Positions 1 to 8,869 of a stretch of 57,568 nucleotides of DNA are shown in pieces (position 1 is the first letter of the stretch; the number at the start of each line of letters is the position of its first letter). The DNA lies in the NCBI GenBank assembly GCA_022820625.1, contig JAJEFE010000011.1, positions 64,846 through 122,413 of the forward strand, written 5' to 3'. Made by a program: the position numbers and the translations under genes. This DNA is from Gammaproteobacteria bacterium. Lineage in GTDB: Bacteria > Pseudomonadota > Gammaproteobacteria > Steroidobacterales > Rariloculaceae. The notes under the pieces were generated by a model, which was not told the origin of the DNA, did not search any database, and was given only the letters and a program-made list of their open reading frames with translations.

Positions 1-214
1 TAGTACGGAAAATTCCGCCATATCCGCACTCTTCCGGGAATCAGGGCTCCATGGGCTTGATAAGATTAAGTCATTCATGGTTCACGGCGTGTGCTGGCCA
101 GAGAGAGATTATCGGCCGATGGAGCGGGTAACAGGGGTCTCGCTAACACACGGAGCGGAGCGCCCTTCGTAAATAGCGGAAAACGGTGTGCCGATCCACA
201 ATGGAGGTGAAGAT

Positions 215-1594
215 ATGATCAGACGACTCGCGCCCGTTGTATTGGTTTCTGTCCTGACGTTCTTCGGCCTGCCCGCACTCGCGCAGAAGAATGCGCCGAA
301 TCAGCCCAATATTCTCGTGATCATCTCCGACGATCAGGGTGTCGTGGACTCACCCGAGTATCACTACGATCCCAGCCCTCCCCACACACCGAACCTGTCG
401 GCACTCGCGAACGAGGGCGTGATCTTCGAGAACGCCTGGGCGACGCCCATGTGCTTTACGACGCGTGCCGCTTATCTGACCGGCCTGCACGGAACGCGCA
501 ACGGCGTCCTCACGGGAGGCGTTTCCATCCAGCTTGAGGATCAGACGCTCTATGAATTCCTGAGCGACAACGAGGAAACCAGCAATTACGCTTCAGCCTT
601 CATCGGCAAATGGCACGTCGGGGAAGACGAAGTAGGCGGCGAGTCCTATCCGGTTGCCAATGGCGTACCGTATTTCGCGGGCATAATCGAAGGGAATTTC
701 GGTAGCGAGGGCAATTACGACCGCTGGAATCTGACGATCGATTCGCCGGAGACGGAAACCGTCAGGGTAGTCAGCACGGAGTACAACACCAGCAAGCTCA
801 CGCGGCTGGCCGAGGAATGGATCGAAAAGCAGGATTCGCCCTGGTTCGTCACCCTGGCATACAACGCCCCGCATGGCCCCAGGCACTGGCCGGACGAGAG
901 CCTCCACGGCATGCAGCAGCGGACCGAAAAGCACTTCACCAGTGACATGTGCGGTGGCGGCGCCATGGGCGCCATGGGCGCCGGGGGCGCGGCCGGCAGC
1001 GTCGACGACGAAGAGTGCTACAACGCAATGGTCGAGGCGATGGATACCGAAGTCGGCAAGCTGCTCTCGAGACTGGAGGAACTGGGGCAACGCGACGATA
1101 CGCTGATCATTTTCTCGGGGGACAACGGCAGTAGCGAGCCCACCGTCATTCAGGACCGTCAGGCCAAGTCGACTCTGTACGCGGGCGGCCTGCATGTGCC
1201 TTTCTTCGCCTCGGGCGCGGGCGTCACCCGCAAGGGCGTGCGCGAGGATCGACTGGTCACGATTACCGACATTTTCGCGACCGTCGGCGAAATCGCCGGT
1301 GCGGACTTCGGCGGAACCATTCACGACAGCCTTAGCTTCGCAGGTTACCTGTCTTCGGAGGAGGGGATCGACCGTCCCTATGCGTTTTCGGACATCGACC
1401 GGACGACCGATGCCGGCACAACGTCCGGCTGGTCCGTTCGCGACCACGAACACATGCTCATGCGGCTGAACGGCGAGGACACCCTGTTCGAGATCAATCC
1501 CGACAACTTCATGTACAAGGACGTTACGGCGTCCGAGCCCGAGATCCTTCGAACGCTTCAGCAGGCAGGCGAGCGTATCAACAGGGGAGATTGA
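215..1594 (+). CDS. Secreted sulfatase (alkaline-phosphatase superfamily)
   Basis: The 459-residue product starts at the ATG preceded by GGAGGTGAAG; a GTG nine codons upstream has no ribosome-binding site. Residues 1-24 form a signal peptide ending ALA-Q, so the enzyme should be periplasmic. The metal-binding ISDDQG lies at about residues 37-42. The sulfatase nucleophile region reads MCFTTRAAYLTG with Cys80, then GKWHVG and FSGDNGS, the usual order in type I sulfatases. Such enzymes hydrolyse sulfate esters after the Cys is converted to formylglycine. The consensus is C-x-P/A-x-R, but here the third position is Thr (C-F-T-T-R), so maturation may differ. A low-complexity Gly/Ala/Met insert (about 954-1000) sits before the C-terminal half. 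The substrate is unknown. A DUF6152 gene follows on the same strand. Confidence 0.88.
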   Translation: MIRRLAPVVLVSVLTFFGLPALAQKNAPNQPNILVIISDDQGVVDSPEYHYDPSPPHTPNLSALANEGVIFENAWATPMCFTTRAAYLTGLHGTRNGVLTGGVSIQLEDQTLYEFLSDNEETSNYASAFIGKWHVGEDEVGGESYPVANGVPYFAGIIEGNFGSEGNYDRWNLTIDSPETETVRVVSTEYNTSKLTRLAEEWIEKQDSPWFVTLAYNAPHGPRHWPDESLHGMQQRTEKHFTSDMCGGGAMGAMGAGGAAGSVDDEECYNAMVEAMDTEVGKLLSRLEELGQRDDTLIIFSGDNGSSEPTVIQDRQAKSTLYAGGLHVPFFASGAGVTRKGVREDRLVTITDIFATVGEIAGADFGGTIHDSLSFAGYLSSEEGIDRPYAFSDIDRTTDAGTTSGWSVRDHEHMLMRLNGEDTLFEINPDNFMYKDVTASEPEILRTLQQAGERINRGD

Positions 1595-1652
1595 AACGAG
1601 CGTTTCCAGTTCGATGAATACGTGGAGCGAATCAATCTTCGTCCAGAAATGA

Positions 1653-1865
1653 ATGAGTCGCGACCCGCATTTTTTACTTTGCATGGCTGCGGTCGCGCTG
1701 GCCGGGTGCGAGCGGGGCGCAGTTCGCTTACGTTACAGGTCCGCACGGAGCCGTCATGGAGTTGCTTCAGGCGCGGTCCGAATAGCTTCGCCCGAGGGTG
1801 CCGCCCGTGCGTTTGGCAAGGTACGAAGTCTGCCTATTTGCAAGAGGAATCGTCGAAATGTCTGA
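1653..1865 (+). CDS. Possible small lipoprotein or lipoprotein remnant
   Basis: This 70-residue frame lies between the sulfatase and the next gene and overlaps the latter's start by 8 bases. Its first 19 residues look like a lipoprotein signal: a charged start, a hydrophobic core and LAGC as a lipobox. The remainder is Arg/Ala-rich with no family I recognise and may be out-of-frame coding remains. There is no convincing ribosome-binding site. It could be the decayed 5' end of a lost lipoprotein gene, or chance. Confidence 0.2.
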   Translation: MSRDPHFLLCMAAVALAGCERGAVRLRYRSARSRHGVASGAVRIASPEGAARAFGKVRSLPICKRNRRNV

Positions 1866-3036
1866 CCCAACAGCCATCATGAAGTGGTTGCCGATGCTCA
1901 TGGCTTCAATAGCGGTCTGGCAGTCCGCTTCGGCACACCATTCCCGCGCGGGCTTCGATTTGGGCAATGAGACCCGCTTGAGCGGTACGGTCACCGAATT
2001 GAACTGGGCCAATCCCCACATTTACATGAGAGTGGATCTCGACAATGGTGAAAACTGGCTGTTTGAAGGTCACTCGGTTCCCGGCGCCCAGGGTTTGGGC
2101 TGGACTCGCGACACAGTGCGGGCTGGAGACGAGATCACCATAGGCGCGAATGTCGCCCTCGACCCGGACCAGAAGTTCGCGCTCATGAACTGGATCATCA
2201 CCCGCGACGGCGTCGCCCAGCGGGCCATGCCGGGAGGGCAGATCCCGGAGGATGTCCTGCAGGATCGGGTCGCTTCAGCGGGTCAGGGCGGCCCCGGCGC
2301 TGCGCAGGGTCCGGGTGCCCCGGGCGGGCTTGCGGGGATGGGTGGCCAAGGGGGAATGGGCGCTCCGGGCGGCGGTCGTCCAGGGGCGGATCGCACGCCC
2401 GGAAACCCCAACGCGCAGCCATCGACGGACATGAGCGGCAATTGGGCGGCGGACCTCAGAGGGCGAAACCTCGCGACGGGCGTGTTCGATCCGGCTCGCA
2501 ATCTGCCGTTGACCGTGGCCGGCCAGGCTGTTCTGGATGCTTATCGAGACGAGGACAACCCGGCCTATCAGTGTCTGCCCGGCAGCAACTTTGCCGGCGC
2601 CATGAACGGACCATATGACAATCGCATCGAGCGCTTCGACAATCGAATGGAAATCACCAAGGAAAGCCATACGAACGTCTATACCATCTGGCTGGGGGAG
2701 GAGAACGCGCCGGGGGATCATGTACCCGATCGCACTGGCCTGACCATCGGCCATTTTGACGATGAGCGAACGCTGGTATGGCAAACGACGGGCTTCGCGC
2801 CGTCCAGGTGGGGGATCAGTCGTGGCGTCGATTCCAGCGATCAGAAAGTGGTCGATGGGCGCTTCGAACTGGCGGAAGATGGTATGAGGCTGAACGTAAC
2901 CATCGTTACGACCGACCCCGTCTACCTGACCGAGCCACTGAGCCGGTCATTTACGGTGCACAAGAACACCGACCGGGAATTCGATCCCGTGCCATGCGAT
3001 CCGGCGGCCAGCTCGAGGCATATCACCCTGGAGTGA
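1858..3036 (+). CDS. Secreted DUF6152 protein with C-terminal partner domain (fused form)
   Basis: The ATG at 1858 follows AGAGGA and gives a signal peptide ending ASA before HHS. A 392-residue exported protein results. Residues about 22-110 carry the DUF6152 signature: AHHS at the mature N terminus, then NWANPHIYM. A Gly/Pro/Ala-rich linker follows (about 2280-2400). The C-terminal domain has GNWAADL, a YQCLPG segment and a final Cys. The same C-terminal type occurs in the gene at 3133-4122 and as a separate gene at 19134-19820. The function is unknown. The His pair next to the cleavage site suggests metal binding (inference). It follows the sulfatase on the same strand with a 263-base gap. 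Confidence 0.75.
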   Translation: MSDPTAIMKWLPMLMASIAVWQSASAHHSRAGFDLGNETRLSGTVTELNWANPHIYMRVDLDNGENWLFEGHSVPGAQGLGWTRDTVRAGDEITIGANVALDPDQKFALMNWIITRDGVAQRAMPGGQIPEDVLQDRVASAGQGGPGAAQGPGAPGGLAGMGGQGGMGAPGGGRPGADRTPGNPNAQPSTDMSGNWAADLRGRNLATGVFDPARNLPLTVAGQAVLDAYRDEDNPAYQCLPGSNFAGAMNGPYDNRIERFDNRMEITKESHTNVYTIWLGEENAPGDHVPDRTGLTIGHFDDERTLVWQTTGFAPSRWGISRGVDSSDQKVVDGRFELAEDGMRLNVTIVTTDPVYLTEPLSRSFTVHKNTDREFDPVPCDPAASSRHITLE

Positions 3037-3132
3037 CTCGGGCGCCCGCCATCGAGTGTCAGCATCAGCGAGGCGTTCGTGAACAGCTACTCGTAGTCGC
3101 TTTCGCCCTGAACATGGCGCCTGAGAGCACAC

Positions 3133-4122
3133 TCAGAACCAGGGCGTGCACTGGTAAGTCTTGACCTCCTCGCCCGGAACCCAGGTCCAGTAACCGTCCA
3201 GCGAGATGGTCTCCGTGAAGGTTGCCGGATCGGTGACCGTGATCTCGTAGTCAAGGCGGCTTGCGTCCGGGCTCAGCGCGAAGCGCTCGACGATGTCCAC
3301 GGCCATGCTCTGCGGTGTTCCGACATCGTCGAAGAACGGCCAGTCGATCTTCGAGGTCTGCACAACGAGCGTGTCCCCCTCCCAACGGCCGACCGAATAG
3401 CCCTGGCGGGTAAACACCTGACTCTCGGGATCGTCGTAACCGGCCATGTGGATCGTGCGCACCACGGACCACTCTTCCACCCGCAGTTCGATATCGTCGC
3501 CGGCTGCAACGAACTCGATGGGGTAGGGGTTGTCCATGATGCCGGGCATGCCCTGCTGAATGCACCTCAGGGCGGTATCGTCGGTGACCGGATCGTAACT
3601 TTCCCGGGCTGACTGGGCCGCCGGTGTATAAGGGAGCTCGAAGCCGGTGGCCGAGTCATTGACATGATCGCCATAGGCCCGCCCGCGGGACCAGACGCGG
3701 AAAATGCCTTCAGGCTCCGGTCCCGCCGACGCCTGAAGCAGGTCGGGACGCGAGCCAACCCCCCGCAAGGCAACGCTTTCGCCGTCCGCGCGGCGCACGG
3801 CTGAAGCGTACAACGCCATCTGGCCGCGACTCGAGGGCCGTCCGACGACGGTGACGTCCGTTCCCACCTCGAGCACATCCCGGGTGATCCCGTTTCTGGT
3901 CATGCCGTTTGCGGCGCCGGATTCGATCGTCCAGGTTTCCACCTCATTGTTGTCGTTTAGCGATTCCACCGTGAAACTGATATGCGGATTCACCCAGTTG
4001 ACTTCGGTGATGATCCCTGCGACCTCGCCGGAGGCATCCGGTTCGTAGAATGCGGCTATCGAATGATGAGCGTTAGCAGCCAGGGGAATTGACAGGAAGA
4101 AGAACGCGCTGATTCGGATCAT
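3133..4122 (-). CDS. Secreted DUF6152 protein with C-terminal partner domain (fused form)
   Basis: I chose the ATG at 4122 because AAGGGAGAT precedes it and it gives a short signal peptide ending ANA before HHS; an upstream in-frame extension lacks signal character. The 329-residue product has an N-terminal DUF6152 domain (HHSIAAFY, NWVNPHISF, a WTIESG segment) and a C-terminal domain with RCIQQGMPG, IHMAGYDDPE and a terminal Cys-Thr-Pro-Trp. It is paralogous to the protein at 1858-3036 and convergent with it, the ends 96 bases apart. It lies 167 bases downstream of the kinase gene and may read through from the cobalamin operon, but its own ribosome-binding site suggests independence. Function unknown. 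Confidence 0.75.
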   Translation of the reverse strand: MIRISAFFFLSIPLAANAHHSIAAFYEPDASGEVAGIITEVNWVNPHISFTVESLNDNNEVETWTIESGAANGMTRNGITRDVLEVGTDVTVVGRPSSRGQMALYASAVRRADGESVALRGVGSRPDLLQASAGPEPEGIFRVWSRGRAYGDHVNDSATGFELPYTPAAQSARESYDPVTDDTALRCIQQGMPGIMDNPYPIEFVAAGDDIELRVEEWSVVRTIHMAGYDDPESQVFTRQGYSVGRWEGDTLVVQTSKIDWPFFDDVGTPQSMAVDIVERFALSPDASRLDYEITVTDPATFTETISLDGYWTWVPGEEVKTYQCTPWF

Positions 4123-4289
4123 GGGAATATCTCCCTTCTGGTGCTCTGGTACCCTGCCAAGTGTAATACACCCCAAACTCAGCAGGCATTTATCACGGTT
4201 CGAATTGTCAAAGCCTGCAACATACGTTCTCCAGGCAAGACGCAAACCCATGCGTATTTCTTCGATCGAAGGTAATCGCCCCCCGCAGA

Positions 4290-5369
4290 CTACCTTGGCT
4301 CGCCCCTCGTATCGCGTGTGTCGCTGACCGCGCATTGCAGGACCTCCCACTCGACGCGGATTTTCTCCGCCAGGCACAGTTGGCCCGCTGCCCGAATCTG
4401 GTTGTGTCGCGAGGCGTTGTCGAAGCGGGCTTTATTCCAGCCGAAGTAACTTTCCTGCAGGGCATCGGCCGCGAACCGCGCGGCCAGTTCGAGGGCGATG
4501 GTGAGCGTCGCGTCCGGCAGGGCCTGCCACTCATCCGCCGACAGCAAATCGGGCGCTCCGCGCGCATAGCCACCGATGGCAGCACAGAAAAACGGCACGG
4601 AGAACGTCGTCTCTGTCGTGTCTTCGCCCAGGGGGTTGCACCAGGAGCGGAACGCGTCGCCCAGTTCAAGGACGATCGGCATCGATGCCACCGTATCCAG
4701 GTCAACCAGGCCGATGGCCTCGTCGGTGTCCGATTCGAAGATGAAATTGGAAATCTTCGGGTCTCCGTGCACGATCCGCTCGCGGGCCAGCGGTAATTCC
4801 GGAAGACGGCGGGCCATCTCGAGGATCCGTTCGGCAATCGGCTCGACCATGTCGAATTGCGGGTGGTCCCCGTGAGCATTGAGTGCGCTCTGGAGATTCG
4901 CGAGGTGTGCAGCGGTGTCATGAACACCCAGGCGCGGATTGGAGAACGTGTGATCGAGATCGCTCACGGCCCTGTGAAATCGCCCCAGCAGGGCGCCGGC
5001 TTCGCTCGCTTGGCGGGCGTTCTTCAGGGTGTCTCTCGATACGCCCGGCAAGTACGTCAACACGCGCCAGACCTCGCACGCTGCCTGCAGAGCCGGTGCG
5101 CCCTCCGTGGTCGGCACGATGAGGGGAGTGGGCATGCCCTTGTCCCGCAGATGCCTGGTGACCGCGTCGATGTCGCTGTTGATTGTCGCGGGGAACATGG
5201 GATTGACACGCTGCAGGACGAAGCTCTTCCCTGACGGCGTGTCAACGCGCCAGCTTGCGTTGATCAGTCCGGATTCGAGGCGCGTCAGTTGGCCGTCGCC
5301 GAGCCCGAATGCCGTCAACACTTTGAGATCAACCTGCATGTCAACGTCGAAGCTTAGAGCAACGGACAC
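4290..5369 (-). CDS. APH-fold small-molecule kinase, substrate unknown, at the end of the cobalamin operon
   Basis: The 359-residue product has the aminoglycoside phosphotransferase/choline kinase fold. An N-terminal lobe has GLINASWRV and VLQRVNP, the catalytic loop is HGDPKISNF (201-209, Asp203), and the metal site is LVDLDT (221-226). The N-lobe resembles N-acetylhexosamine 1-kinase-like proteins. A GTG at 5369 is the longest start; an ATG ten codons later (5339) is equally possible because neither has a strong ribosome-binding site. The gene begins 17 bases after cobQ and is probably co-transcribed under the riboswitch. In that context an amino-alcohol or nucleotide-loop kinase role is conceivable, but a sugar or amino-sugar kinase is the family-based expectation. 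Confidence 0.8.
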   Translation of the reverse strand: MSVALSFDVDMQVDLKVLTAFGLGDGQLTRLESGLINASWRVDTPSGKSFVLQRVNPMFPATINSDIDAVTRHLRDKGMPTPLIVPTTEGAPALQAACEVWRVLTYLPGVSRDTLKNARQASEAGALLGRFHRAVSDLDHTFSNPRLGVHDTAAHLANLQSALNAHGDHPQFDMVEPIAERILEMARRLPELPLARERIVHGDPKISNFIFESDTDEAIGLVDLDTVASMPIVLELGDAFRSWCNPLGEDTTETTFSVPFFCAAIGGYARGAPDLLSADEWQALPDATLTIALELAARFAADALQESYFGWNKARFDNASRHNQIRAAGQLCLAEKIRVEWEVLQCAVSDTRDTRGEPR

Positions 5370-5386
5370 ACATCAGCGAGGGCAAC

Positions 5387-6967
5387 TCAAGGTGCAGCGT
5401 TCGGCAAACCCGATGGCGGAGCCGCGCAATCCAGCAGGGCTTCGATGTCGACAGCCCGGCCGACACCGTCAGCCACGCTGTCGATGGCCTGCTCCACGGC
5501 GGCCGTATAGTCGAGATTCGAACCGCCGCCGCCGGCGCGCCGCAGCCAGGCGCGGCGAAATTCGTCATTGCCGAATACGCCGTGTACATAGCTGCCTTCG
5601 ATCAGGCCGTCGATGGAGCGTGCGCCGTCAGCCCGCCCATCCAGATCGAACAACGGACGCGCGCAATCATCGCCGGTCGTAAGACCCACGTGAATCTCGT
5701 ACCCCGTCACGGGCAATTCGGTGGCGAGGCAGCGTCCCTGAACGGGGCACACGGTCTTCGGACCGGTCATCTCGGTGCGTACGTCGAGCAGGCCGAGGCC
5801 GGGCGCCTCTCCGGGCGGGCCGTCGGCCCCGTCCGGGTCGACGATGCCGGCGCCGAGCATCTGGTAGCCCCCGCACAGCCCCAGCACGCGGCCACCGCCG
5901 CGGGCGTGCGCAAGGATATCGTGGTCCCAGCCCTGGTCGCGCAGGAAAGCCAGATCGCCCAGCGTCGACTTGGTGCCGAACAGGATGACGATGTCGGCGT
6001 CGCGCGGCAGCGGCTGCCCCGGCGGTACCCAGCGAAAATCGACGCCGGGCTCCAGCCGCAGCGGATCGGCATCGTCGAAATTGGCCAACCGGGACAACAT
6101 GGGCGCAACGATTTTGAGCCTGGCGCCGGTACTGCGCCCTCCGGCACCCGCGGCATTGGAATAGTCATTCTCGCTGTCGCCAACGCCGGCCGGCACCGAT
6201 CCGCCTGACGGACCGGACCCATCAGACGGTCCGGACCCGTCGGCCAGTACCACTGCATCCTCCGCCGGCAGGCTCGCGGCGCCGGCCAACCAGGGAATCA
6301 CGCCGAAGCAGGGCCATCCGGTGCGCGATTCGATGGCGGCGACGCCGGCGTCGAACAGCCGTGGGTCGCCGCGAAACTTGTTGACCAGAAAGCCCCGTAT
6401 CAACGCCGCATCTTCGGGCGCCAACACGGCCTGGGTACCGACCAGGCTGGCGATGACCCCGCCCTTGTCGATATCCCCGATCAAACAGACGGGAATGTGA
6501 ACTTGACGGGCGAAACCCATGTTGGCGATGTCGCCCGCCCGCAAATTGATCTCCGCCGGGCTGCCGGCACCTTCCACAACGATCAGTTCGTACGCGTTAA
6601 CGAGCCTTTCGAAGCTCTCCACAACCGCTTGCATGCGCGCGCCGCGGCGAGCCATGTAGTCCGCGGCATCCATGCTGTTCACGGCTGTTCCATGTACCAC
6701 CACCTGGGCACGGCGGTCCGTCTCCGGCTTGAGCAGCACGGGGTTGAAGTCCACCTCCGGCGCGAGCCCGGCCGCCTGGGCCTGGACCGCCTGTGCACGT
6801 CCAATCTCGCCACCGGCGCAGGCAGCGGCGTTGTTGGACATGTTCTGGGGTTTGAACGGCGCGACCCTTATCCCACGCCCGCGCGCGATGCGGCACAGCG
6901 CCGTGACGATCAGTGACTTGCCGACATCGGAGCCGGTCCCCTGCAACATGAGAACCCTGGCCGGCAT
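5387..6967 (-). CDS. cobQ: Cobyric acid synthase
   Basis: CobQ amidates adenosyl-cobyrinic acid a,c-diamide at b, d, e and g using glutamine and ATP. The 526-residue protein shows the N-terminal dethiobiotin-synthetase-like domain with GTGSDVGKS (10-18) and FKPQNMSNN, then the class I glutamine amidotransferase domain with LGLCGGYQMLG (nucleophile Cys365) and HGVFG (His462). Both halves look complete. An unusual Gly/Ser/Asp-rich linker (roughly residues 243-281) separates them and accounts for the slightly long protein. It sits 110 bases behind btuD and 17 bases before the kinase, within the B12-riboswitch operon. CobQ in an uptake operon suggests the cell also remodels or salvages incomplete corrinoids. 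Confidence 0.95.
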   Translation of the reverse strand: MPARVLMLQGTGSDVGKSLIVTALCRIARGRGIRVAPFKPQNMSNNAAACAGGEIGRAQAVQAQAAGLAPEVDFNPVLLKPETDRRAQVVVHGTAVNSMDAADYMARRGARMQAVVESFERLVNAYELIVVEGAGSPAEINLRAGDIANMGFARQVHIPVCLIGDIDKGGVIASLVGTQAVLAPEDAALIRGFLVNKFRGDPRLFDAGVAAIESRTGWPCFGVIPWLAGAASLPAEDAVVLADGSGPSDGSGPSGGSVPAGVGDSENDYSNAAGAGGRSTGARLKIVAPMLSRLANFDDADPLRLEPGVDFRWVPPGQPLPRDADIVILFGTKSTLGDLAFLRDQGWDHDILAHARGGGRVLGLCGGYQMLGAGIVDPDGADGPPGEAPGLGLLDVRTEMTGPKTVCPVQGRCLATELPVTGYEIHVGLTTGDDCARPLFDLDGRADGARSIDGLIEGSYVHGVFGNDEFRRAWLRRAGGGGSNLDYTAAVEQAIDSVADGVGRAVDIEALLDCAAPPSGLPNAAP

Positions 6968-7077
6968 CGGTCACCGCCAGAGGTCGCGCGGGCCGGCAGC
7001 CGAATTCACAGCGGTCCATTGGCGGCGCAACCGTTCCAATCGGTGGCCGTGCCGGTCGCGCGATTCGGCAGCCGCAC

Positions 7078-7890
7078 TCATAGCGGACCCTCTATTTCAA
7101 CCCGCGCGCCCTCGACCCGGCCACGCACGCCGTAGACTTCCGCAAGCCGGGCTGCGCTCAACGTCGCCGCCGGTGTCCCATCGGCGACGATGCGCCCGCC
7201 CTTCATCCACAGGAACCGGTCGGCGTAGCGTCTGGCGAGCACCACGTCATGGAGCACGACCAGGGCGCCGCCGCCCCGATCCACGAAGCTCCTGATCAAC
7301 TCCATGACGCGGAACTGGTGGTACGGATCGAGTTCGGCAGTGGGCTCGTCCGCGATCAGCAGGGGGGCTTCGGCGGCAAAGGCGCGTGCGCAGTGAACCC
7401 GCGCCAACTCGCCTCCCGACAGCGTCGCCGTTGACCGCCGCGCCAACCGATCGAGATCGCACGCGGCCAGGGCTCGCTCGACGGCCCGGCGGTCGGCGCC
7501 CCTCAGCCGCCCCAGCGCCGCGCCGTGGGAAAAGCGTCCCAGCGCGACCACGTCACGAACCGGATTGGGCCAGGCCAACGGCCGGTTCTGCGGCAGATAG
7601 GCCAGCCGCCGCGCGCGCCGCCGAGGGGTCATGCCGACGGTGTCCTCGCCGTCTATTCGCGCCCAACCCTCGGCGGGCGGAGTCAGCCCGATGGCGCCCC
7701 GCAGCAGGCTCGTCTTGCCGGCGCCGTTGGGACCCAGCAAGGCAACCAGTTCCCCGGCCTGCAGCGAGAAAGAAGCTGCTTCGATCAGCGTCGCTTCACC
7801 TGCCGCGACGGTCAGGTTCCGGGCCTCCAGTCCGATGACTCCAGTCGAGGGGCCGGTTTGCGATGCCGTCATGGAGCTCTGCTCAGTCAT
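7078..7890 (-). CDS. btuD: Cobalamin ABC transporter ATP-binding protein
   Basis: The 270-residue product has a Walker A motif GPNGAGKTS (53-61), a Q-loop at YLPQN, the ABC signature LSGGE (157-161), Walker B LLIADEP (177-183) and a switch His in VVLHD. It powers corrinoid import with the BtuC permease encoded just upstream. The ATG at 7890 was chosen because it overlaps the end of btuC by 8 bases, typical translational coupling. FecE/HmuV-type iron-chelate ATPases share these motifs. The cobalamin riboswitch at the head of the operon decides the assignment. Confidence 0.9.
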   Translation of the reverse strand: MTEQSSMTASQTGPSTGVIGLEARNLTVAAGEATLIEAASFSLQAGELVALLGPNGAGKTSLLRGAIGLTPPAEGWARIDGEDTVGMTPRRRARRLAYLPQNRPLAWPNPVRDVVALGRFSHGAALGRLRGADRRAVERALAACDLDRLARRSTATLSGGELARVHCARAFAAEAPLLIADEPTAELDPYHQFRVMELIRSFVDRGGGALVVLHDVVLARRYADRFLWMKGGRIVADGTPAATLSAARLAEVYGVRGRVEGARVEIEGPL

Positions 7891-8869
7891 GCACGCTGCG
7901 CCTCTGCATGGCGATCCAGATGAAGGCCGGCGCACCGATCAACGCGGCCACGATGCCGAGCTTGAGTTCATTGACCGTGGGCGCCAGCCGTACGCCGATG
8001 TCCGCCAGGACCAGGATCAGGCCGGCCAGCAAGGCCGACGGCAACAGGGAACGGGCCGGGTCATGGTCCACCATGGGGCGGACGATATGCGGCGCTACGA
8101 TGCCTACGAAGCCGATGACGCCTGCGAGGGCGACCGCCCCGCCCGTCGCAAGGCCCGCGCCCAGCACGATCAGCAGCCGCTGGCGCCGCAGGTTCAGGCC
8201 GACGCCGCTGGCCGCCTCCTCGCCCAACGTCAGCGCCGAGAGGCCGCGCCGGGCGGCGAACAGCACCCCGAGACCTGCCGCCAGGAAGGGTGCGGAGAAG
8301 GCCAGATCCAGGAAACTGCGGTTGGCCACGGTGCCGAGCATCCAGTTGACCATGTCGACCAGGGAAAACGGGTTCGGCGCCAGGTTCATCATCAGGTTCA
8401 TGGCGGCGCCGGCGAAACTCGACAGCCCCACGCCGATCAGGATCAGCGTCACGGTCGATGCGGTTCGCAGCGCGGCGAGCGCGATCAGCGACGTCCCCGC
8501 GAGGGCGCCCAGGATCGCGGCCGCCGGCATGGCCCATGCGCTGAGCGCCGCATAGCCGTAGTACAACGCGCCGGTCGCTCCCAGGGACGAGACTGCGGAG
8601 ACGCCGAGTACGCCCGGTTCCGCGAGGGGGTTGCGGAGCAGTCCCTGCAGTGCCGCACCGCTGGCGCCCAGAGCCGCGCCGACGGCAAACGCGGTCATCG
8701 CCCTGGGCAGCCGGATTTGAACCACGACCAGTTGATCGCCGGGCGGGCCGACGCCGAACAGCGCCGCGGCAACCCGGTCGATTCCCAGCGGTGTGGAGCC
8801 GAGGAGACAGGCGGCGAACAGCGCGGCCACGCAGGCCAGGATCAGTCCGGTCAGCCTGAGTGCGCTCAT
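7883..8869 (-). CDS. btuC: Cobalamin ABC transporter permease (FecCD family)
   Basis: This is a 328-residue integral inner-membrane protein of the FecCD/BtuC family with about ten hydrophobic segments. It has the conserved RLPRAM stretch, the LQGLLRNPLAEPGVLGVS motif after the second helix and GFVGIVAPH near the coupling region. It forms the transmembrane channel for corrinoid import. The ATG at 8869 overlaps the btuF stop as ATGA, fixing the start; an in-frame extension upstream is unrelated to the family. It is translationally coupled on both sides. Confidence 0.92.
   Translation of the reverse strand: MSALRLTGLILACVAALFAACLLGSTPLGIDRVAAALFGVGPPGDQLVVVQIRLPRAMTAFAVGAALGASGAALQGLLRNPLAEPGVLGVSAVSSLGATGALYYGYAALSAWAMPAAAILGALAGTSLIALAALRTASTVTLILIGVGLSSFAGAAMNLMMNLAPNPFSLVDMVNWMLGTVANRSFLDLAFSAPFLAAGLGVLFAARRGLSALTLGEEAASGVGLNLRRQRLLIVLGAGLATGGAVALAGVIGFVGIVAPHIVRPMVDHDPARSLLPSALLAGLILVLADIGVRLAPTVNELKLGIVAALIGAPAFIWIAMQRRSVHD

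Noticed and set aside
1..214. Possible gene fragment at the left edge
   Set aside because: Several stops in all frames and no recognisable motif; treated as the sulfatase upstream region.
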